From contig KN832880.1 of the NCBI GenBank assembly GCA_000827325.1, positions 786,803-850,802 of the forward strand: a DNA stretch of 64,000 nt, in the 5' to 3' direction. Below, piece after piece: positions 56,065 through 64,000 of this stretch. The notes beneath the pieces are model-generated. The model worked only from the letters and a program-made list of their open reading frames with translations, made no database searches and had not been told where the DNA came from. Each line of letters starts with the position of its first letter. The first letter of the stretch is position 1. A program made the translations under genes and the position numbers. The DNA is from Oidiodendron maius Zn. Its lineage: Eukaryota; Ascomycota; Leotiomycetes; Myxotrichaceae.

Positions 56065-56679
56065 TCACAACCAAAGAAAAGTGACGCATCCCATCGATCG
56101 GACCATTATCGCAAATTCCAGCAGCATCGTATAGCTAGCGACCGTACCAATTCTGAGCAATTTTGACCCGTGACTGCGATCCGGTCCGGAGAGGCGTAGA
56201 AGAGTTGCTTTCCTAACTCCTGTCAGCATCTCCAGAATCCCAAGGTAGATGTCGAGGAAGATGGCAGACAGGTTTGTGGGCATAAGAGCCGGTAACACCA
56301 TAGCTGCCAGTCTGGCTACGGCCCGCAGCAGAACCACCGCTCGCCGCGCCGTACTGGTTCCTGAGAGGTTGAGATCAGTCATGCAGCTGGTAAGGGGGAA
56401 GCAACCCGATTCCCATGTGTACCCTTGAATAGCTTTCGTTGCTGCAGCTTGTGCATTCGTGCCGCCGGCAACAGCACGATACCACCCATTCGACTCATAA
56501 TACAGTCCATTTAGAAGCCCAGCTCCTCCTCTGCCCGTTGCACCGTAGTTCTGAGTCTTCTGCATAATGTAGTGGAGGGGAAAGGTGGAATCACACGCTG
56601 TCAGTGGGAAGAACTGATGGAGGCAAAATGGAATTTGAATTGTAGCTATTGACAGGAAAAAGCCCACTGCGAACATCAT
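56065..56679 (-). CDS. Doubtful ORF, possible membrane protein remnant
   Basis: A 204-codon open frame with a hydrophobic start (MMFAVGFFLSIATIQIPF), a Gly/Ala-rich middle (GRGGAGLLNGLYYES) and an aliphatic stretch (PTNLSAIFLDIYLGILEML). I recognise no family. The composition could be that of a chance ORF in GC-rich DNA or one exon of a spliced membrane-protein gene. No convincing upstream exon was found. Low confidence. Confidence 0.2.
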   Translation of the reverse strand: MMFAVGFFLSIATIQIPFCLHQFFPLTACDSTFPLHYIMQKTQNYGATGRGGAGLLNGLYYESNGWYRAVAGGTNAQAAATKAIQGYTWESGCFPLTSCMTDLNLSGTSTARRAVVLLRAVARLAAMVLPALMPTNLSAIFLDIYLGILEMLTGVRKATLLRLSGPDRSHGSKLLRIGTVASYTMLLEFAIMVRSMGCVTFLWL

Positions 56680-58585
56680 CGCTGGCGGCGAAAAGCGAGC
56701 TAACGAGCATCAGGGGTTGGGGTTGAGAAAAATCCCACATTACTCGTAATCTGCGATCTCGGGACTTGGACTGTGACCTACTCCGCTGTGCCCATCCCAA
56801 ACCCCAGAGCTCGACGCAGGGACCGACAGACAGAGAGTCTAGCCAGGTGCCTTGCCCCTGAATGAAAGGGAGCTCCCCGTCTGCGCAATGCATCCCAGAA
56901 CCGCGACCCGGCGGGGCGATGATGCGTGCTCGGCGATCATGACCCCGCTGCCGATATACGACCAGGTCGGACATCCGCCATCGTAGCTTGGACCCGAAGC
57001 AATCCACGCTAGCGATGGGGGATCATAATGTGGGCGCTGAGGTTCAATTTCTCAAACCATCAGGCCTGGTAGACACGAGCCGGCCAAATGCCAGAAGCCA
57101 GCGCGGTGAGAGTAGGGGGGCGGAGATGCACAGTGACGCACGCATTGTCGAGGGGCGCGAGGGCGCGAGGGCGCCAGGGCGGGCTTCGAAGCTGTTTGTT
57201 GGGAGGTGGCGAGCTTGGAAGGCCCTCACATTCTATATTGGCGGAGAGTCAGCTAGCCATCACATACAGAATACAAAATAGAAGATAAAAACAGAGATCA
57301 AGGGATATAAGGAGAGAGCGAGAGGGAAAGCCGAGGTAGAGTTCCCAGCAGATTCACAAAATCTCCCCCAAAACCCGGGTCTCCCAGCAAAAAAAAGTCG
57401 AAAGCCGAGGTCCACAGAGCCAACGATTGGCATGAATTGCGGTTCGAGCTTGTGCCCTGGTGTTTTCTGCCTGAAAGCCTTTGTCTTTGTCAGGCCAGAT
57501 TTTGGCTCGAAAATAGCTCATTGTTTCTTCCCGAGATTGAGGCGAGCGGACAAGCGGCCGCTTCCGCCGTTGCCAAGAAAGTCCTGCTCCGGAATACATG
57601 TCCGATAGAGCAAAAAGTAGAGCTTGCTCAAGCAATGATGGAGAGTAAAGGTCTTCGAATAGGTTCTCTTTTGGTGAAATTGTTTATAGCGAAGAGTGAC
57701 GCGCTGGATTTCGTATATTTATTCTGCTCGCTTGAAGCAGCTCATCGCAGCATGCGATGCGATGTAGTGTTCTAATTGGCTTCTGGGCGCCCCAAGCATG
57801 CCAGCCGCATGGACGGACTGTCCAACTACCAACAAGATGCAGTACGGTGTTTTGTGGAGAGACATTCAATAAGGACTCGAAATGATTGTTTTCGGCATTC
57901 CGTTACATGTTACGTAGCCTTAGGCAAGCACAACCACTACGCTACGGCACACTAGCTAACCCAGCCCTCAGAGCTACCCATCCAAGGCTTCTTTCCTCCT
58001 TGAGAAATTATATTAATACAAAAGGGATATGAACTATCGGATCTCGTCCAGAGTCCCTTGTATCCCGTGCGCTGTCCTTCAGTAGTACACTTCGCGAGAG
58101 CTGCTGTTGCTTTTTCCCTGGGACGATGGCCTGATCACACAAACTGTCCGCACTCTGAAATGGATTCTACATTGGGCGAGCAGTTGCTGGCATGCACTCG
58201 GAATCACGCATTCGATTGCTGTACAACACTCACGTACAGAGTTTGCGTGCAAAACAGCATCTGCTATTCTGTGGAATGGCAGGCGAGGATACATTCCCGA
58301 TTTGCATGATACCGTACCTGGCAGCAGCCAGTCTTCTCTTTTGTTGAGGGTCGCAATTCACCTCTCTTATCGCCGCTGCGTTGCTGGGCCAACCGCGCTG
58401 CGACGGCCCCAACACAGTAAAGAAGGAACACCAAAAGTCAAACAGTTCCAGCACGCAATTCATCACGACACTCCTTCTGTAAAATTAGGAGAAACTTGAA
58501 TTTTCTTGTAGTTTAAGTGATTGTTTCTAAATAATCTGGAAAGGATTTTGAATCATTTACTACCATGTGGTAATATACTTTATTT
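56680..58585. other. Intergenic, no gene seen
   Basis: 1.9 kb without a supportable gene. It contains a short GGGCGCGA-type tandem repeat at about 57,152-57,182. ORFs of 60-140 codons in several frames overlap each other and have no recognisable motifs. From 58,571 to 58,585 lies the left target duplication of the LINE tail. Confidence 0.4.
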
Positions 58586-59188
58586 CAGCTCTAGGCACCT
58601 CTTCTGTTGCCTCCCAGAAGATGACTAGCTGGTTCACCTAGGACTGCTCCCCCTAGGCCTAGCTTGAACCCGGATTCTGCTCCCGGTTATCACAGCAGCG
58701 GTTTTTGCCTAACCGAGAACCTTGGCCCCGGCTTCTGCTCCCGGATACCACAGCAGCGGTCGCCTAACCGAGAACCTGGGCAAAACCCTACTTTTCTAGA
58801 GGGGTGAGCCTCTAGAAACGACGAAGACCAAATCATTGATACGCGACCAAAGAGCTTGAGACTAGGGTGATAGGGCCCTACAACCGCGACCAATCAAGTA
58901 GCGAAGCGACCAGCCCCCCAGAGGCCATCTAGGAACAGAACTGAGTGAGAGACAGGGCTGGACACCAGAGGCAGGGACAGTGGTCTGATCCCAGGGAGAA
59001 GGAGGAAGTTTGGTTCAGAGTTGCCACTGGACGAGTTTACCTAGGCCTCCCGATTATTTGCCTGTATTACAAGGGGGGTATGCATATCAGTGAGGATTCT
59101 TCCGAGAGGTTGCGTTAGCCTTTGTGTATAGGATTATTGTATAGAAGTACCGCGGCTTAGCCATTGCGGAGGATAATAATAATAATAA
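58586..59188 (+). mobile_element. 5'-truncated non-LTR retrotransposon (LINE) tail with 15-bp TSD
   Basis: The segment is bounded by the 15-bp direct repeat TAATATACTTTATTT (58571-58585 and 59189-59203). It ends in a (AAT)n/(TAA)n tract at about 59,173-59,190. Variable-length target duplication plus a simple-repeat 3' tail is the signature of target-primed reverse transcription. Inside, a roughly 55-bp unit containing GCTCCCGG, CACAGCAGCGG and CCTAACCGAGAACC is tandemly repeated (about 58,673-58,775). No reverse transcriptase remains, so this is a 5'-truncated tail. Confidence 0.65.
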
Positions 59189-59203
59189 TAATATACTTTA
59201 TTT

Positions 59204-61063
59204 ACAATGGTAAGCCTCGTCGGGCGGCGTCCTCAAGACTGCAGCCAGCTCCAAAGCACACGCCATTCGGAAGTATCGACACTGTGCGCCTAATTGAGAT
59301 GGAATTAGTTTTGATAAGCGTGAGGGCCTATACTGTGTAGAGGCACGAAAGGAGGAGAGAGAAGGGGGGGAAAGTTAGAATGCCTCTCGGCGGGGCAAAG
59401 CCTTCGTTTCTCGAATCCAACGGCTGGATCGTTTGATATCTGCGAGGAACGAAAAGACTATCGAAGGTCGTGAAGAAGGTGCAAGGAAACCCCAAAATTG
59501 CTACCGTCCGGCCCCGTAACTACTCTCCGCCCCTAAATAAATGTAACAGTGGGGCCTCTTGGCCGGGGGATTTGTATGGTAGAATGTCTGTGCTCTGTAG
59601 ACCCACTGTTACATTTATTTAGGGGCAGTGTAGTCTGATCCAACGTCGTTTGTTGCGTCGTTCACGATCAACCCTCTTTTCTCGCTCCGCCCTCTCATTT
59701 TTTTCGTCCCTTCTCTGTCGCGGTGCCAATCAGAAGTGTCTTCTTTACTTGCCGGGAGGGTTATGTCATTGCTCAGTAAACGTGGCACACGCGACGGAAA
59801 ATACCCGAGTGGCGAGGTGCGCAGCCTGAGCCGTCCCTCGATGTGCTGCGGAAAAATGCCTCAGAACTTGTATTCCGAGATTTGATGAGCCTGTGAATTT
59901 TGCAGTCGGGTAGAGAAGAAGGTCGCGGGTAAGATATCTTCTGTAGAGTCCTATATTTCGAGGAATCCACAGCGCGAAAACTCCGAGTGAGGGGGCCCTC
60001 GTGTGAAGATAAAAATGAGATGGGAGGGTCTTGAATTGGTGGGCAAGTAGCCTCTCGTCTTTGCAGATCCTTATGGCCCTTGGGGTACGCTGTCAGGCTT
60101 AATGCATAGGGTGAACCCTAGTCAGGTACACAACGCTCCACTCAAGGTACAACCGGAGTCCGGTGCCACGCTGGTTAGCCTATCAGCAGTGAAGAAATGA
60201 AGCCCTGTGGAATTCCCATTGGATAGGGGGGTCACACCTGTCTCGGTGCGAGCCAGCGGGGTTCCTGTATCATTGCATCATCCGCGTGCCAAAGTTGCAG
60301 CATTTTGTGACTGAGAGGCAACCCACTGGCTCTCCCAATGCAGGCACAAGGCGCCATGCGGGAATTGAGAGCGTGCCCAGTGGCAGAGGCAGCATCCATG
60401 GGCAGGGCATATGACCACGGGCTAGATCCGAAGGAGGCCAGACCAAAGGACAACGCGGAGAATTGGAGTGTCTCCATGAACATACTCAATTACATGAGCA
60501 GACCATATCGGACAGCTGGAATTGCTCGAGTAGACGCACCGGGCCAGAACGTTACCCCTCGCGCGTGAGTTTACGGTAGCTGAAGGGACTGCTGCAGCGA
60601 CCGCGCGCCCAACAGATCAATCTGATCTTCTTGTTTCCCAGTCGCTTTAGCAAGGCCCTGCCCATGAAGCCTTCAGGAGCCAGTCGGGGGTTCGCTGTTC
60701 CGCTTGAAAAAAAAAAGGCCTCACGACACACAGAGGCCTGGTGCAAAATATAAGCTCCCCCTTCTCCCATTTCCTTCTTTCCTTTGTCACCAAAGAAAAA
60801 CAAGAATCTTCATACGAACGCTCCTCAGGTTCCGTCATTGCGACCACGACAGACCTATTGTCTGATAGCACCTGGGCATTGTGCAGCTCTCGCTGCATTG
60901 AAGCCCTTCAATTGTGAGCTCAGCCTCCACACATGCGCCACCGTAGCTGACCAAACAGAGCAAAGACACAACTGGAGAACCCGCCCCCTCCACTTTACCC
61001 CAATTACCGCCAGCCTTACCCAGGCCGGTCTATGACGGCTTTAGGCTAGTTCAGATACTGATC
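59204..61063. other. Intergenic, upstream of the C2H2/AT-hook gene
   Basis: Apart from the 108-bp MITE at 59.5 kb I see no element. Pyrimidine-rich stretches (59,690-59,720 and 60,755-60,785) and an A10 run at about 60,708 may belong to the promoter and 5' UTR of the gene at 61064. ORFs here lie on opposite strands over each other and are not supported. Confidence 0.4.
59523..59630. mobile_element. 108-bp MITE
   Basis: A perfect 24-bp inverted repeat, CCCCTAAATAAATGTAACAG plus TGGG, lies at 59530-59553 and inverted at 59602-59625. Beyond it the arms continue imperfectly (CTCTCCG and CAGTG) to TA on both sides (59521-59522, 59631-59632). The centre is 48 bp. A Tc1/mariner-type MITE is the simplest reading; transcribed, it would fold into a hairpin. 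Confidence 0.6.
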
Positions 61064-62014
61064 ATGGAAGACTTGACACAAGGTGCATCTAGTGGGCAGT
61101 CGGGCTCCCTCGCTGAGCCAGCTGCCCCTACGCGCGCCTTTACTCCTGTCTTCGATCAGAGTCTCGCTCTAGCTCAATACGGCGTTCAGACCCTCTCGGA
61201 TCCGTGGTTCGATGGATTCTCTGCCAGGCCTCTATCCGACAATTTCTATTCTCTTTACGAGGACGACGCCACGAACTTCGCCTCCCCCATTGCCAATCCT
61301 TTCCAGTGCAGTTCCTATAACTATTTCGATGGTCCTGTCTTCAACTCCCCACAAGGACCTGTGTCTCCCTTGGATTGGTCGCCACCTGGCTCACCACTTG
61401 GAGCACCAACACCCGCATCGGCTTTTGAGGCACCAACGCCGTCTACGCCTGTCTCTTCTGGGCGGCAAACGCCTGCGTTGACCTTTGCAGCATCAACACC
61501 CGCGTCGGTCGCTGGAGCACCAACCCCGCAGGGCCAAGCTACTGGGAATCTTATCGCGATTAACCGCGAACCGAAGCCTAGCAGGTACGCTACCCTCCTA
61601 AAATTCCCCATACCAGATATTTAGAACAACAGCCAGTCTAATCCTTGACACAGAGCCAGACCCGCGGTCACGGCCAACGCCCGTTTCTGCAGATTTGGTT
61701 GCGGGTTTTCCACCACGATCAAGTTGTGGCGCCATGAATTGGTGCATCAAAAGCCGGGTGCTGGCGCACCTTGTCGATGGTTTGCCTGCTGCTGCTTATA
61801 CGAAACTGGGCGCAAAGATAGTTTGAAGCGACACATGGAGAAGACGTGCCTGGGAGGCGAGGGTAGTTACATCTGCAAATGTCACACGACATTCGTCGAT
61901 CGCAGGTTATTCCTGCAGCACCTTGAACATTGCGGCCCGCGACGAGGCCGACCGCGAAAACACCCTGTGGCAGTAGCGGCCCTTGTAGGAGAAGCCGCTG
62001 GCCGAATGGGTTAA
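61064..62014 (+). CDS. C2H2-like finger protein with AT-hook
   Basis: Exons 61064-61584 and 61654-62014 give 293 residues. The first half is acidic and Pro/Ser/Thr-rich, with repeated APTPASAF-like units (GAPTPASAF, EAPTPSTPV, ASTPASVAGAPTP), suggesting an activation region. After the intron come finger-like segments: CRFGCGFSTTIKLWRHELVH, then CCCLYETGRKDSLKRHMEKTC, then CKCHTTFVDRRLFLQHLEHC. The C-terminus has GPRRGRPRKH, an AT-hook core (RGRPRK). This combination points to a DNA-binding regulator. The cognate family name is not certain, and no target is suggested by neighbours. Confidence 0.72.
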
Positions 62015-62729
62015 GCCCGTTGTCCACATTTCGCATTTTCATTGATGGAAGGTCAAGAATCTCAATTCACTACGGATATCCTCGCCCTCTTTCTCATGGT
62101 TACTTCCCGGGTTTTTTCTGAGAGGGTTCTTCCCACATGCTGCAGCAGACGGATCTTGCTCGCTGTCAGGCGCAAAGCAGAGAGAGTGTGAAAATATGTA
62201 CTTATATTCGTAGTGTTTGTCAATGAAAGCCTTCTCATGCGAGAACAAGTCAGAAATAAATCGTGACATGACCACACGTGACTTTGACCGAACTGAGGCA
62301 CTGAGGGTTGTTGATGCTACAGAATACGGCCAAAAGTTGTTACAACAGCCGTGGGCGCCCATTGGTCTCGCCCAGCAATCGTGCTTAGGGGCTCAATAGC
62401 CTGAGAAAGAGTGAGCCCTTTTAGCGATACCAATAGGGGCAATGCGCTATATCCAAGCCCTATATGGCCGCAAGACCCTGCAAAGACAGCGCCATTTCGA
62501 TTGCTAGCGCAAACGTGGCGCCAGATGCTGATTGCTGCAAGAACTTTTGCGTTGCCTCCTCCATGCCGTAATGTTGATTCCTATATGTAAGGACTATTCA
62601 TGGCCTCAAGTAGGCATTGAATGTAGATCAAGATTACGCCTCGGTGCCTAAACGCAATAAGCGGCGGCAGAAGCTAGTTGAGAGTTGGTGTAAATTTTGT
62701 TTGGAGATGGTTATGAGAGTTGGGGCAGT

Positions 62730-63060
62730 TATATAGGCGCCCCAGAAAAAAATGCCACACAATCGAAAAAGGGGCCGCACAGATCATTGGCCAGCAAAAT
62801 TGGCCGCACCGAGGCGCCAACGGAAAAAGGCCACAAAATGGCCACAGAATGGCCACAGAAAATGATTGACCAGCGTAAATGGCCACACAGCAGGGCGTCT
62901 CAAGCATGATGGACTGTGACAACTGGCCGCATGCAATGATCAAAAACTGATTCGCTATCAATATAGGCCGCATGATGAGGTTCATTCACCTGTACATCGA
63001 AAATATTGAAGTTCTGGCTTTCTCAGGATCATTGGTCAGCATAATTGGCCGCAAAGCGAT
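62730..63060. repeat. Cluster of GGCC-centred repeats (TGGCCRCA motif)
   Basis: At least nine copies of TGGCCGCA or TGGCCACA-like words occur in 330 bp. A longer unit, ATCATTGGYCAGC then AWAATTGGCCGCA, appears near 62,781-62,806 and again near 63,029-63,056. A similar word is found with AATGATTGACCAGC at about 62,860. The array has no ORF. Subterminal repeats of a DNA transposon or protein-binding site arrays are both possible. Confidence 0.45.
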
Positions 63061-64000
63061 CCAGAGTTGTTGTCAACTGTTAAAGCTCGGTTAGTTTTCA
63101 GCGATCGTCTCCTCCAACGCAATTATTCTCGCACGGCAGCTGTGTTTGTTTAAGGGTGGTGCGCCGCATCAGGCACATCCAATTAGATTCTCAGCATGTA
63201 ACTTTTCAACATCGTGCTCGGAATACTCGTATCCTATGGAGTTAAACGTAGCCAATAAGATCTCCAAGGGAGGAGGTTGTGAGTCGAATTGCCCCGTGTG
63301 ATTTCGGGTGTCTAGAATGAAGATATGACGCCATACCCTTGACTCACACCTCCCCCTCCATTTCACAAGTGACTAAATACATAAATATTTCTTGTTCGTG
63401 ATCTCAATCCGTATGTCTAACATGCCGGGTCGCCATGCAAGCCGACACTTTATCCTTGAGACAGGAATAGAATAGCAATACCAAACAGCTTGGTTTGAAC
63501 ATGAAACGAGAATCCCAACCGCTGAGCCAGATGTAAGACGTCTTAAGATGCGGTATGTCGATATTGCGACTTAAGCAAGAGACACGGAATCAGTTCTCCG
63601 GGACTAGTTGTCAAAACTTCAAAGTCTAGCTCCAGATGTCCGACTTGCAGTCATCTCCCGTCAAGAGATGAGCCGTCTCGAAAATACTCGATGCAAAATA
63701 CCGCACTCAGTTCAAACCAACAAAGACGAGAGAGGGAAGGGGTCAACTAGGAAGGTACCATTGCACAGAGGTATTCGATGGATTACCGTTCTGCCCGATC
63801 AGTAAGTACCATTTACTTTAACAACGCAAGAGTATCCGCCAGGATCACTACAAGCAGCCCTTCCAAAACATCACCCCCTCAAACCACGAACCCGCATCAC
63901 TTATTTCCACAAGTAACTAAAAGTGACTCCGCAGCATTGGCAGAAGAACAAAAATGTACGCGTTGACATCCCGTACGAGAACTTCATCGGTTCCATCCTC
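63061..64000. other. Right end of window, no gene seen
   Basis: Nothing recognisable on either strand. Two 60-65-codon plus ORFs (63608-63966) lack motifs and could be exon pieces of a gene running off the window. Confidence 0.35.

Noticed and set aside
57044-57288. ORFs with Arg/Ala-rich peptides around 57.1 kb
   Set aside because: They come from a GC-rich GGGCGCGAG-type tandem repeat and are present in several frames at once.

Overview
The window comes from a filamentous ascomycete (Pezizomycotina, most likely Eurotiales such as Aspergillus, Penicillium or Talaromyces). The evidence is many short introns of about 45-120 bp with GT/AG ends and a CTAAC-like branch box, typical fungal families (RTA1-like, arrestin-related adaptor, CYP53-type P450, DUF6594, Zn2Cys6 regulators), and AT-rich, TpA-rich transposon remains that look like RIP products. 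No database was searched. All exon models are my own splicing of the raw sequence, checked by phase and length.

Left part (1-11 kb): the 3' end of a GH5 endo-mannanase (+); a decayed NACHT-ankyrin gene (-); an arrestin-related adaptor with a PPNY motif (-); an intact five-exon beta-carbonic anhydrase (-); an RTA1-like 7-TM protein (-); and a 14-TM drug-antiporter-type MFS protein (+).

Central theme (11.5-51 kb): a myo-inositol utilisation locus carried twice. Set A is compact (11.6-20.0 kb): inositol oxygenase MIOX1 (-), inositol/sugar transporter ITR-A (-), Gfo/Idh/MocA inositol dehydrogenase IDH-A (+) and a Zn2Cys6 regulator (-). Set B has the same four gene types but is dispersed: IDH-B (32.9-34.1 kb, -), the regulator paralogue (44.4-46.5 kb, -), ITR-B (47.1-49.0 kb, +) and MIOX2 (49.7-50.8 kb, +). 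Between IDH-B and the set B regulator sits an oxidative module: a 2-oxoglutarate/Fe(II) oxygenase, an anion:cation-symporter MFS protein, a cytochrome P450 reductase and a CYP53-like P450. The set B regulator aligns with set A's along its regulatory domain and shares five intron positions, but I find no zinc cluster in it. MIOX (to glucuronate) and IDH (to a keto-inositol) are two alternative ways into inositol breakdown, so the locus would encode uptake, two entry routes and control.

The two sets are separated by a transposon graveyard (20.3-31.1 kb): a pogo/Fot1-like element with TIRs and a TA target site, itself invaded by a solo LTR (5-bp TSD) and by a 6.7-kb chromovirus-type gypsy element (346-bp LTRs, 5-bp TSD). 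It is followed by a 437-bp MITE and by a second, barely mutated pogo-like transposase ORF.

Right part (52-64 kb): a C2H2-like protein (+), a DUF6594 membrane protein (-), a doubtful ORF, a LINE tail with a 15-bp TSD, a small TA-flanked MITE, a C2H2/AT-hook protein (+), and a block of repeated GGCC-containing motifs. I saw no tRNA, rRNA or CRISPR features.
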